A stretch of DNA of 64,000 nucleotides, taken from contig NZ_CP025611.1 of NCBI RefSeq assembly GCF_002868735.1, positions 862,501 to 926,500 of the forward strand, written 5' to 3'. Of the stretch, positions 1 through 8,316 are shown piece after piece. Numbering within the stretch: position 1 is the first letter of the stretch; each line of letters opens with the position of its first letter. This stretch comes from Niveispirillum cyanobacteriorum. GTDB lineage: Bacteria; Pseudomonadota; Alphaproteobacteria; Azospirillales; Azospirillaceae. The notes beneath the pieces were generated by a model, which did not search any database, had not been told where the DNA came from, and saw only the letters and a list, made by a program, of their open reading frames with translations. Made by a program: the position numbers and the translations under genes.

Positions 1-281
1 AGCAGGATGGCGCCCAGCATCACCGCCTTGCGGCTGCCCAGATACCGGTCGGCGATCAGGCCGCCGATCACCGGCATCGCATAGTTCAGGGAGGCGTAGC
101 TGGCATAGATGAAGCCGGCGGTCCCGTCGCTATAGAGGAAATGCTTGACCAGATAGAGGGTCAGTAGTGCCCGCATGCCGTAGAAGGAGAAGCGTTCCCA
201 CATCTCGGCGAAGAACAGGGGCGCCAGACCACGCGGATGCCCGAAAAAACCCCGTTCGGGGTCGTTTGATATCCAAGCCAT
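1..281 (-). CDS. POT-family peptide:proton symporter, N-terminal part only
   Basis: The reading frame starts at an ATG at 281 on the minus strand and runs off the left edge, so only about 93 residues are visible. The segment EMWERFSFYGMRALL is the ExxERFxYYG signature of the proton-dependent oligopeptide transporter (POT/PTR2) family in the first transmembrane helix, and GGLIADRYLGSRK is the typical loop between helices 2 and 3. By family knowledge it would import di- and tripeptides across the inner membrane with protons. Substrate cannot be told from this fragment. Confidence 0.85.
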   Translation of the reverse strand, partial: MAWISNDPERGFFGHPRGLAPLFFAEMWERFSFYGMRALLTLYLVKHFLYSDGTAGFIYASYASLNYAMPVIGGLIADRYLGSRKAVMLGAIL

Positions 282-402
282 TGCAGCCTTGTTGTGTTTG
301 GATGCTGAGGAAGGCGCCGCTATAGCATGTTTGTCATGTCCGACATAGGGGGCAACTGTATCGGCCTGTGATGGCCATCACAGGTTATCGACACTGCTCA
401 CC

Positions 403-1440
403 TCACACGAACAGCGGCCCCGTCTCAAAGCTGCTGCGCTTGCCCAAATCCTTCTCATGCCGCGCCAACCATTCATCGGCCGCCGCCCGGCCCGTATCGC
501 GCAGGTCGGACAGGAAGCCCCAATCGGCATTCAGCTTGCTGGACACGCCCAGATGGCCCATCCGTTCCTCCGCCTCGATCCGGTGCAGATGGATGGACCG
601 CATGCCAGACGCCTCTTCCGTCATCGCCCCCTTGGCCAGCAGCCGGTTTACCAGCTCGATCGAGCGCAATTCGCGCAGGAAGATGGAATTGAAGCTGACC
701 TCATTCATGCGGTCGACAATAGCGGTGGGTGCCTTTGGCACGTCGGGCCGTTCGATGGGCGTGACCTGGATGATCAGGATATCGTTGGTCCGGCACTCCT
801 TGATGAGCGGGTCCAGGACCGGGTTACCCATATAGCCGCCGTCCCAGTAATGCTCCCCGTCGATCCGCACGGCCTGGAACAGGAAGGGCAGGCAGGCGGC
901 GGCCAGCAGGCAATCCACCGACAAATCCTTACCCTGGAACAGCCGCATGCGTCCCCGCGCCACATTGGTGGCGCTGACGAAAAGGCGCATCTCCGCCGCC
1001 TCCCGCAGCACCTTGAAATCAATCAACCCTTCCAGAACATCGGCCAGCGGGTTCAGGCCCAGCGGGTTGAACTGATAGGGCGACATCATGCGGATCATCA
1101 GGTCGAACCCGGCATAGACCGGGTGCGCCTCCACATTGGGATTGCCGGTCAACTGCGTCAGGAAGGATGGCGACAGCGGGCCAAACGCGTTGGCTTTGGC
1201 CACCCGCCGCCAGAACCGGTACAGCAGATCACGCGCCGCCTGCGGCCCGCCCGTCAGCCAGCCATAGGCCATCAGGGCGCCGTTCATGGCTCCGGCGGAC
1301 GTGCCGGAAATCGCCTCCACATCCAGCCGATCCAGTTCCAGCAACCGGTCCAGCACCCCCCAGGTAAAGGCCCCATGCGACCCGCCCCCCTGCAACGCAA
1401 GACCAATACGGGGGCGGGCGACGGTTTTTGATCGGGTCAT
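403..1440 (-). CDS. Patatin-like phospholipase with DUF3734-type C-terminus
   Basis: A 345-residue protein. The patatin serine-hydrolase signature is complete: oxyanion glycine motif GGGSHG at about residues 18-23, nucleophile serine S48 in GTSAG, and the catalytic aspartate D200 in YWDGGY. Such enzymes hydrolyse acyl esters of lipids with a Ser-Asp dyad. The start at 1440 is chosen because the longer frame (to 1503) would overlap the end of the upstream gene and gives an unlike-family leader. It lies directly downstream of a 3-hydroxybutyrate dehydrogenase gene on the same strand. That pairing is common in alphaproteobacteria and suggests a link to lipid or polyhydroxybutyrate metabolism, which is inference. 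Confidence 0.85.
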   Translation of the reverse strand: MTRSKTVARPRIGLALQGGGSHGAFTWGVLDRLLELDRLDVEAISGTSAGAMNGALMAYGWLTGGPQAARDLLYRFWRRVAKANAFGPLSPSFLTQLTGNPNVEAHPVYAGFDLMIRMMSPYQFNPLGLNPLADVLEGLIDFKVLREAAEMRLFVSATNVARGRMRLFQGKDLSVDCLLAAACLPFLFQAVRIDGEHYWDGGYMGNPVLDPLIKECRTNDILIIQVTPIERPDVPKAPTAIVDRMNEVSFNSIFLRELRSIELVNRLLAKGAMTEEASGMRSIHLHRIEAEERMGHLGVSSKLNADWGFLSDLRDTGRAAADEWLARHEKDLGKRSSFETGPLFV

Positions 1441-1480
1441 GATGCGCTTTAACTGGAGGAAGGGAATTTGGAATGGGTAA

Positions 1481-2263
1481 TTACTGCGCGGTCCAGCCGC
1501 CATCCACCGTCAAGGCAGCGCCCTTGATGTTGGCGGCGGCGGGCGATGACAGGAACACGGCCAGATCGCCCAGCTCCTCGGGCGTGGTGAACTGCTTGGA
1601 CGGCTGCTTTTCCGACAGCAGTTTCACCTTGGCTTCCGTCTCGCTGATCCCCTCGCGCGCGGCCAGGGCGTCGATCTGCTTCTGCACCAGCGGCGTCAGC
1701 ACCCAGCCAGGGCAGATGGCGTTGCAGGTGATGCCACCCTCGGCATTTTCCAGCGCCACCACCTTGGTCAGGCCGATCACGCCATGCTTGGCCGCGACAT
1801 AGGCCGCCTTGTTGACGCTGGCCACCAGCCCATGCACCGATGCGATATTGATGATGCGGCCCCAGCCCTTGGCCTGCATATGCGGCAAGGCGGACTGGAT
1901 GCCGTGGAACACCGCCGACAGATTGATGGCGATGACACTGTCCCAGCGTTCGGCGGGGAATTCCGTGACGGGCGCCGTGTGCTGAATCCCGGCATTATTG
2001 ACCAGGATATCGACAGAGCCGAATGCTGCCACCGTCTCATCCACCATGGCCTTGATCTGATCCGGCTTGGTCATGTCGGCGGCGGAATACCGGGCCTTGA
2101 CGCCGAAATCGGCCTCGATGCCGCTCCGCACCGCCTCGATCTCCGCCGCATCACCAAAGCCGTTCAGCACGATATCGGCGCCGGAAGCCGCCAGCTTGCG
2201 CGCAACACCAAGGCCGATGCCGCTGGTGGAGCCGGTGATGATGGCAACCTTACCCTTCAACAT
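1481..2263 (-). CDS. 3-hydroxybutyrate dehydrogenase (SDR family)
   Basis: A 260-residue short-chain dehydrogenase, exactly the usual length of D-3-hydroxybutyrate dehydrogenase, which oxidises D-3-hydroxybutyrate to acetoacetate with NAD in polyhydroxybutyrate breakdown. Visible are the cofactor motif TGSTSGIG (residues 10-17), NNAGI at 89-93, and the catalytic residues S142, Y155 and K159. The ATG at 2263 is preferred over an in-frame GTG at 2275 because an AGGGAG ribosome site lies 11 bases ahead of it but abuts the GTG. The gene leads a two-gene unit with the patatin-like hydrolase. Confidence 0.88.
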   Translation of the reverse strand: MLKGKVAIITGSTSGIGLGVARKLAASGADIVLNGFGDAAEIEAVRSGIEADFGVKARYSAADMTKPDQIKAMVDETVAAFGSVDILVNNAGIQHTAPVTEFPAERWDSVIAINLSAVFHGIQSALPHMQAKGWGRIINIASVHGLVASVNKAAYVAAKHGVIGLTKVVALENAEGGITCNAICPGWVLTPLVQKQIDALAAREGISETEAKVKLLSEKQPSKQFTTPEELGDLAVFLSSPAAANIKGAALTVDGGWTAQ

Positions 2264-2333
2264 GATGGCACGCACTCCCTGCTGTGCTGATGGTTCTGTC
2301 GGTTAGGACTTGAATACTCATTCGACTTCCAAA

Positions 2334-5300
2334 TCAAGGGTTCCCTTTCAACCGGTCGAGGATTCCCTGCACGGTTCCTTCCTTCTCCGGCTTCGGCGCT
2401 GGCTTCGCCTCAGGCTTGGGTGCCGCCGGGGCCGGGGCAGGGGGCTTGGGCTTCGCCGCCTCGGCCGCCTTGGCCTTGGCGGCTTCTGCGGCTTCGGCTG
2501 CGGCGGCCTGTTTGGCCAACCGATCCGCCTCCCGCTTGCCCAGCCAGCCATCGGCGGTTGCCACGTCCAGGGTGCGGACGGTGGACTGGTCCGGCCCGGT
2601 CAGGTTGATAGCCATGGGTGGTGCGTCTGCCGGGCTGGCGGGCGTGACCGTCAGGCCCAGATCCAGGGTGCGCTTGGCCCAGGACCAGCGCCCGGCCCCG
2701 GCCATCCGCCCCGCCGGCCCCGCCGCCTCAATCCCGCTCAGTGCCGCTACCTGATCGGCCAGGGTGAAGGACAGCGACAGGCTGTCGAAACCCGTCACCC
2801 CCTTGGCGCGCAGGGCGGTGCGCAGCTGCGTCGGCCCCTTCGGCCCGCCTTCAGACAGTTTCTTGCCCACCAGCGCCAGATCCAGCCCCGTGACGGACCC
2901 ATCGCGCAGGCTCACCTTGCCCTCGCCGGCCAGGGCGGACAGGATGGCGCGCGGCGTGGGGCCGGCCCCCGTGCCCGTCACCGACAGGTCGAACCGACCC
3001 CCGCCCACGCCCAGCGACGGGCCGGTCAGCCAGCCCGGTGTGACCGCATCCTTGACGGCGAGGGTGATGGAACCCGACAGTGGCACCGGCCCTGGTTCCT
3101 CATCCGTCGCTAGCCCGGAGCGCTCCGTCTGTTCCAACGCGCCGGTCAGGGTGACATCGCCGCCCTGCCAGCGGCCCGCCGCTCCCTCCACCCGGATCAG
3201 GCCATTGCCGATGGTGAGCGGCAGGGTAACATTGCCCAGCTTCTCCCCCCCCAGGGTCAGTTGCGGCACGCTCAACTCCAGCTTGCCATTCAAACGGCGG
3301 GTCCAGCCCAGATCCCAGGCGGCCCCGTCGCGCGTCAGGGCCGGGATCACCAGATCGGCATCCAGCACCGACAGTGACAGTTTGCCGTCCAGCCGCGCCG
3401 GCCCGGTCCCGTCCGCCGGGGCCGGGGTCCAGGTCAGGGCGCCGTTGGCATTATGCCCCGCGAACTGCCCCGTCACCCCGTCCAGCACCAGCGTGCCCGA
3501 CAGCGGCCCTGTGATGCCGGCATAAAGGTCCAGCGGACCCAGCGGCCCGGCGGGTCGCCAGTCCGGCATCAGCAGGCGCAACAGATTGGCGCTGTCGGGC
3601 AGGGTGCTGCGCAGCTTCACATCCAGTTGCGCATCCTGCCGGGCCGTGGGGTTGCCGATGCTGCCGCCCACCTGCGTGGTCCCGCCCAAGGCGTCGGCCC
3701 GGATATCGACCGACAGCTTGGCCGCATCACCGACCAGCCGTGCCTCCACCGCCACCGGCCCCAACCGTTCCGCCAGCACCGGATCGGGCCGGCCGAGCGC
3801 GCGCAGCAGCGGGGCCAGCGAGGTGCCAGACCCGGTCAGGGTCAGGTGCGATGCCTCCCCCTCCTTGTCCGACAGGTGCCCGCTGGCCTTCACCTTGATA
3901 CCGGCCACGCTGTCCGCCGCCGCATCGCGCAGGGTCAGCGCCCCCCCGGTCCATCCTGCATCCAGCGCCAGCCCCTCAATGGGCATGCCTGCCGCCACCA
4001 ACTGCCCCGCCTTGCCCTCCAGCGTCAGGTCGATATCGGCCAGCAGCGGTTTCAGCAGCGGCCAGAGCGGCGGCGCCTCCTTGGCGCGATAGGCATCAAG
4101 GTCCAGCCGGTCCAGCTCCAGCCGCAGGCCCAGCCCCATCCGGTCGCGCCGCGACAGCGTAACAGCGCCACTGAACCCCGTCGTATCAACGCTGCCCTTG
4201 GCATCCGTCAGGGCCATATCCTGCGGCTTGCCCGACAGCCGCCCCGTCAGCCGCGCCTGGCGCAGCCGTTCCAGGGGCACTGTCTCCATCCCCACCCCGG
4301 CCCAGGCCAGCATGTCGCGCACACTATCGGATTTCAGGTCCAGATCGGCGCCCAGCACGGGCTGTTCCCCGCTGAAATCCGCGGCCCCTTTCAGGGTCAG
4401 GACCGTGCTGCCGGGCAGGGTGGCAGATAGGTCCGCATCGCCCAGCACGCCGCCCCCCAGCCGCCCGACCAGCCGCAGGTCGCGCAATATATCCCCGCGC
4501 CACCGCCCCTGATCGGCCAGCAGATCCAAGGTCAGATTGGCGCGCAGCAGCCAGGGCGACAGGCCCGGCAGGTCGCGGCCCAACCCATCCAGGTCAAGTG
4601 CTGTAAAGGCCAGCACGACCGACCCGACGCCGTCCCCCTCACGCGGGATTTCCACACTGCCCGTGGCGCGGCTGTCACCCCATTGCAGGTCGATCCCGTC
4701 CATGCCCATGCTCTGCCGGGACAGCGACAGCCGCCCGCGCAGCGACAGGGCAGGGGCCTTGCCCGCCTCGTCGCCGGTCCCGCCCATGGCGTCGGCGGGC
4801 AGTTCCATGCCGGCCAGATGCTGCACCAGCCGCAGGACAGGCGCCGCATCCGGCCCCTGCAGCGCCACATCGCCATCCAGGCGCAGATCGCCGCCGGCGG
4901 GCGGCAGGGTGCCGGTAAAGCGCAACTCCGCTTTGGCATCGGTCAGCGCCAGCAAGGCCCGCACCGGCACGGCCCCATTGGCGGATCTGCGGGCCGCATT
5001 CAGGCTGAACCGCGCCGGCGCGCCGTCCAGGGCGCCCGTGGCCGTCACCTCGAACGGTCCCGACGGCCCGCCCGCCGTCAATTCACCCGACAGACCCGCC
5101 AGCCGGATGACATCACCACCCGCGCGTTCGATGGCCAGCGACCCTGCCGACAGGGTCACCCCTTCGACCTGCACCGCCCCGCCCAGGGATGACAGCGCGA
5201 TGGGCCAGCGTGCCGGCCCATCGGCGGGCAGGATGGCCCGCATCTCCGCGTCATCCAGCGCCAATTGCTCGATATGCACCTGTCCTTGCAGCAGGGGCCA

Positions 5301-5567
5301 GGGCCGCACCCGCATGCCCACCCGCCCGATCCGGGCCAGCGGTTCGCCCTCATCCAGCAGCCGGACATCGCCTGCCGTCAGGGTAGGCACCGGCAGCAGG
5401 GTCAGGTTCAGGTCGCCATCAATGACCACCTGCCGCCCCGTCAACCCGGCCAGCCCATCGGCCACACGGGAGCGAAACTCGTTCCACGGCACCAGGGCCG
5501 GCCCGACCAGCACCACCAGGATCAGAAGGGCCAGCGTCAGCCCCAGGGTCACCGCGATCCGCTTCAC
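2334..5567 (-). CDS. AsmA-family envelope protein
   Basis: A 1077-residue protein with an N-terminal membrane anchor (about residues 5-27, hydrophobic LTLALLILVVLVGPALV) followed by VPWNEFRSRVADGLAGLTGRQ, the usual AsmA opening, then long repeated beta-rich stretches. AsmA-like proteins are inner-membrane-anchored periplasmic bridge proteins implicated in phospholipid transport and outer-membrane biogenesis. The C-terminal 60 residues or so are an Ala/Pro/Lys low-complexity tail (PKPEAKPAPKPEKEG). Such a tail is not part of the family core. The gene stands alone on its strand and is divergent from the small DUF4169 gene. Confidence 0.82.
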   Translation of the reverse strand: MKRIAVTLGLTLALLILVVLVGPALVPWNEFRSRVADGLAGLTGRQVVIDGDLNLTLLPVPTLTAGDVRLLDEGEPLARIGRVGMRVRPWPLLQGQVHIEQLALDDAEMRAILPADGPARWPIALSSLGGAVQVEGVTLSAGSLAIERAGGDVIRLAGLSGELTAGGPSGPFEVTATGALDGAPARFSLNAARRSANGAVPVRALLALTDAKAELRFTGTLPPAGGDLRLDGDVALQGPDAAPVLRLVQHLAGMELPADAMGGTGDEAGKAPALSLRGRLSLSRQSMGMDGIDLQWGDSRATGSVEIPREGDGVGSVVLAFTALDLDGLGRDLPGLSPWLLRANLTLDLLADQGRWRGDILRDLRLVGRLGGGVLGDADLSATLPGSTVLTLKGAADFSGEQPVLGADLDLKSDSVRDMLAWAGVGMETVPLERLRQARLTGRLSGKPQDMALTDAKGSVDTTGFSGAVTLSRRDRMGLGLRLELDRLDLDAYRAKEAPPLWPLLKPLLADIDLTLEGKAGQLVAAGMPIEGLALDAGWTGGALTLRDAAADSVAGIKVKASGHLSDKEGEASHLTLTGSGTSLAPLLRALGRPDPVLAERLGPVAVEARLVGDAAKLSVDIRADALGGTTQVGGSIGNPTARQDAQLDVKLRSTLPDSANLLRLLMPDWRPAGPLGPLDLYAGITGPLSGTLVLDGVTGQFAGHNANGALTWTPAPADGTGPARLDGKLSLSVLDADLVIPALTRDGAAWDLGWTRRLNGKLELSVPQLTLGGEKLGNVTLPLTIGNGLIRVEGAAGRWQGGDVTLTGALEQTERSGLATDEEPGPVPLSGSITLAVKDAVTPGWLTGPSLGVGGGRFDLSVTGTGAGPTPRAILSALAGEGKVSLRDGSVTGLDLALVGKKLSEGGPKGPTQLRTALRAKGVTGFDSLSLSFTLADQVAALSGIEAAGPAGRMAGAGRWSWAKRTLDLGLTVTPASPADAPPMAINLTGPDQSTVRTLDVATADGWLGKREADRLAKQAAAAEAAEAAKAKAAEAAKPKPPAPAPAAPKPEAKPAPKPEKEGTVQGILDRLKGNP

Positions 5568-5647
5568 ACCCAGCCCATCCCTCTTGCCATCCCCCCATCG
5601 AACGGTCTTAACCTATAGAACCGGTGGCCGACAGGATAGGGAATGAA

Positions 5648-5821
5648 ATGGGCGAAATCGTGAATCTCAACCGCGCCCGCAAGGCCAAGGCCAAAGCCGA
5701 CCGCGAGGTCCAGGCCGTCGAAAACCGCGTGAAGTTCGGCCAGACCAAGGCGGAAAAGGAAAAACGCCGCGCCGAGGAAGAAGCAGCGCGGCGGCGGTTG
5801 GAGGGGCATCGGGTGGAGTGA
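5648..5821 (+). CDS. DUF4169 family small protein
   Basis: A 57-residue, highly charged, probably helical protein. The opening MGEIVNLNRARKAKAKADRE and the segment ENRVKFGQTKAEKEK match the DUF4169 pattern seen in alphaproteobacteria. Its function is unknown. The start at 5648 is chosen over the upstream in-frame GTG at 5624 because it gives the family-typical N-terminus and has AGGATAGGGA a short distance ahead. Divergent from the AsmA gene. Confidence 0.8.
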   Translation: MGEIVNLNRARKAKAKADREVQAVENRVKFGQTKAEKEKRRAEEEAARRRLEGHRVE

Positions 5822-5973
5822 GTGAGGGGGGGCGGTGTGGGGGGCTGAAATGGGGCTGGGAGCGTACCATTGATGATGCTTACGCATGGCCAATTGGATT
5901 GATTTTGTATTTGTGCCTAAAATACCTATACATTCTATAGAAATTAACTCAGTAAATCGCTCATTTATACGCT

Positions 5974-6711
5974 TCATATTAATTTTTTGCTATGATTTAT
6001 CTTTTTTTGAAAAACATTTGGATCTGTTGCCTCAATAACTTCTCGTATGGAGCGCTGTGAAGAAATCCTAGGTGGAATTACATTATCAATTCGGTATCTA
6101 ATGCTTGCAAAGTGCCCTACTTTCTTTTTATCATCTCTGTATTTTTTACTACCTATCTCTGCTTTAGCATTCTCATCATCAAATACATATGCCAAGAAGA
6201 GTTGAATGCTATAAGGTATAGGCTCTTTTGCATTTTTATAATCTTCAACTATTGAGTATATTTCTGCTCGATGTTCATCTTGTAAGATTTTCTTTTTTTC
6301 ATGAGATAATTTAGCAAAGCTTTCTCTATTATACTTGTCTTGATCAAAATCATAGAAATACATCTCTATCAAATTTAGTGTATCTTCGTTTAAAGATAGG
6401 CCCTTTTCTCTGCATGATCCTAACAACTTTTCAATATCATGGCCGTAATTTTTTCTAAGATATTCACTTCCTGCGCCCATAAGTGAAAGGTATGACTTTA
6501 AAGATAGCTCTAGAGCATGGCAAAGAAGAATAAATATTGGGTTTTGGTATTGGCTATCGAGGCTTTCTGCAGCACGAAGTGATTGAACGGCGAGAGCATG
6601 GTACTCCTGTGCGGTATAATCACTTTCCGTACCATCATAGCCAGATATTCCCATCTGTAATATGACAGAGTCGTCATTATTGTCATCATCAATAATCATG
6701 GCGCTTACCAT
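5974..6711 (-). CDS. HEPN-like domain protein in an AT-rich island
   Basis: A 245-residue protein. The region of about residues 33-100 (LAVQSLRAAESL, then LCHALELSLKSYLSLMG, then LRKNYGHDIEKLL) resembles helical HEPN domains. R86 and H91 give an Rx4H arrangement like the HEPN ribonuclease motif, but this similarity is by eye only. The rest is charged and unrecognised. The gene is strikingly AT-rich beside its GC-rich neighbours and uses AT-ending codons, so recent horizontal transfer is likely. Starts at 6711 or 6699 are both possible. No obvious partner such as a nucleotidyltransferase lies beside it. Confidence 0.6.
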   Translation of the reverse strand: MVSAMIIDDDNNDDSVILQMGISGYDGTESDYTAQEYHALAVQSLRAAESLDSQYQNPIFILLCHALELSLKSYLSLMGAGSEYLRKNYGHDIEKLLGSCREKGLSLNEDTLNLIEMYFYDFDQDKYNRESFAKLSHEKKKILQDEHRAEIYSIVEDYKNAKEPIPYSIQLFLAYVFDDENAKAEIGSKKYRDDKKKVGHFASIRYRIDNVIPPRISSQRSIREVIEATDPNVFQKKINHSKKLI

Positions 6712-6882
6712 TCCAAATTACAAGAGTGTTCATTGCCCCCCCCAGTCTGATGATCTGAAGTAGGCGTTGCCTCTCAATTTAAGATATTTATTGTCGAGAT
6801 TGGAAGTATTTTCTATGCGATTAAACCAAATCACATTTGGGGCGCTGTCTAAATTCCGCTTCGGCGCGCAAACCCCGACACC

Positions 6883-7284
6883 TCACCCCCACCGCTCCAT
6901 CCCCAAGCCCTCCGCCGACAGCGCCCAGGGGTGCATCCGGTCCTCATAGACCATCACAGTCGGCGGCGGGAAAGTCGGGTCGGCGAAGGCCCCCACGGCG
7001 ATGGCAAGGGAATCGGGTGCCCAGTCCATCTCCCAATAGACCGTTGAGCCGCAGGTGGGACAGAAATGGAAGGTGGCGGTGCCGCCGCTGTCGCCCTGGC
7101 GGGCCCATGTGCTGGTGCTGCCTGTGATGCTCACGCCGTCGCGCGAGAACCTTGCCTGGGTGGCGAACACGCTGCCGGTGCGTTTCTGGCATTCCAGGCA
7201 ATGGCACATGGACACCCGCCCCGGCTCCCCCTGACAGGTCAAGCGCAACTGGCCGCAACTGCATGAAGCGATCCGGGTGGTCAT
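6883..7284 (-). CDS. GFA family (CENP-V/GFA domain) protein
   Basis: A 133-residue protein with the zinc-binding cysteine pattern of the GFA fold: CSCGQLRLTC near the N-terminus, CHCLECQKRTGS in the middle and CPTCGSTVYW later. Founding members bind glutathione and spontaneously formed S-hydroxymethylglutathione, but most homologues have no proven reaction, so a formaldehyde role should not be assumed. Single gene with no clear operon partner. Confidence 0.85.
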   Translation of the reverse strand: MTTRIASCSCGQLRLTCQGEPGRVSMCHCLECQKRTGSVFATQARFSRDGVSITGSTSTWARQGDSGGTATFHFCPTCGSTVYWEMDWAPDSLAIAVGAFADPTFPPPTVMVYEDRMHPWALSAEGLGMERWG

Positions 7285-7348
7285 GGGCTTCTCCTGTCCC
7301 TGTTGTATTTGGTTTTAGCAGTCTGGCTTTGTGAACAGTCTAATACCG

Positions 7349-7561
7349 TCAATACCGATCCGCGCGATCGCGGTAGCCTTCCTTATTGGCACCCTTGGCG
7401 ATGCCGGCAAGCCGGTTGGGGTCGGGCACCGGCATCAACAGCACGCCCTTGCCCTTCGGGATGAACACGAATTCCTGCCCGGCCTGCCACTGCTGCTCCT
7501 CGCGGACGGCCTCGGGGATGGATATCTGAAACTTGCTGGACAGGGTGGCCGTGGCTGCCAT
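7349..7561 (-). CDS. AbrB/MazE/SpoVT-like DNA-binding protein (orphan antitoxin?)
   Basis: A 70-residue protein with the swapped-hairpin opening ATLSSKFQISIPEAVREE typical of AbrB/MazE antitoxins, and a C-terminal tail (GIAKGANKEGYRDRADRY) like VapB-type antitoxins. An AGAGGT lies ahead of the ATG. A VapC-type toxin would be expected directly downstream (below 7349 on this strand), but only 64 bases separate it from the GFA gene. It is therefore either a solitary antitoxin, a remnant, or a plain regulator. Confidence 0.72.
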   Translation of the reverse strand: MAATATLSSKFQISIPEAVREEQQWQAGQEFVFIPKGKGVLLMPVPDPNRLAGIAKGANKEGYRDRADRY

Positions 7562-7650
7562 GTCATACCTCTGCAGCTATCGATCATGCTTCGGTAAGAA
7601 TATGCCTGTCGGCGGTCCAGCACCAGCGAACGATGGCGCCCGTACCCCCA

Positions 7651-8052
7651 TCACCCCGGAAAATGCTCCACATGCATGTCGCCCGTCCGACCGTAATAGA
7701 CGACGCGGCGGCCCAGGAACGTGACGAGGTAGCTGGCGCAGCCTGCCTGCTTCACCTGTTCGCAGAAGGCCGGATAGGAATAATCCGGCCCGTCGGCCTG
7801 GGCCCAGCGGATCAGGCGTTCCACTGAGGTGGCGTCGAAGGTCGGGGCAATGCTGCCGGCGCTGTGGGGCAGGGGCAGGGTGACAGCATCGCCATCGGGC
7901 AGGTAATAGCTCTGCGTGCCGCAGCGATAATCCACCAGATACCCCTCAAACCCCGCCGCAAGCAGCCGACCGATGATGGCGGGGAAAGTCAGGCTGCCCG
8001 TATGGGCGGCCTCCAGGCAGTCGCGGGCAATGGCGATCCGTTCCGCATCCAT
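7651..8052 (-). CDS. DUF1398 family protein
   Basis: A 133-residue protein. The C-terminal half (WAQADGPDYSYPAFCEQV, then a segment ending GRTGDMHVEHFPG) and the YLVDYRCGTQSYY segment match the DUF1398 family, small soluble proteins found in many proteobacteria and in some prophages. No biochemical function is known. It precedes the AbrB-like gene on the same strand by about 90 bases. The next stretch upstream is a REP-like inverted repeat. Confidence 0.78.
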   Translation of the reverse strand: MDAERIAIARDCLEAAHTGSLTFPAIIGRLLAAGFEGYLVDYRCGTQSYYLPDGDAVTLPLPHSAGSIAPTFDATSVERLIRWAQADGPDYSYPAFCEQVKQAGCASYLVTFLGRRVVYYGRTGDMHVEHFPG

Positions 8053-8138
8053 GGCGGCTCTCCTTGGGAGGTAAATTAATTGACATGGAAACTATAATGG
8101 TAATGTTTCCTAGTCAACTATATTAACTCCAGATTACA

Positions 8139-8261
8139 CGTCATCCCGGCGCCAAGCCGGGACCCAGGGGCCACAAGAACAAACCTGGACGCAGCGCCGG
8201 CCTTCGCCGCTGAAAGGTCGGGCATTTGGCCCCTGGGTCCCGGCTTGGCGCCGGGATGACG
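8139..8261. repeat. Long-armed inverted repeat, REP/MITE-like family copy 1
   Basis: Arms at 8139-8173 and 8227-8261 are a perfect 35-bp inverted repeat around a 53-bp centre. The core CCGGGACCCAGG with an ATCCCGGC end recurs in two other copies in the window (near 42700 and 55240). It sits between the DUF1398 gene and the end of uvrA. Confidence 0.9.
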
Positions 8262-8316
8262 AAGGAGGAGGGGGCGGCATAGCGAGATCGCTCTGCCCTC
8301 GCCCCCCGCTCCATCC

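Noticed and set aside
2334-5567. Several long plus-strand frames opposite the AsmA gene
   Set aside because: High-GC antisense frames without motifs; the minus-strand AsmA protein explains the region.
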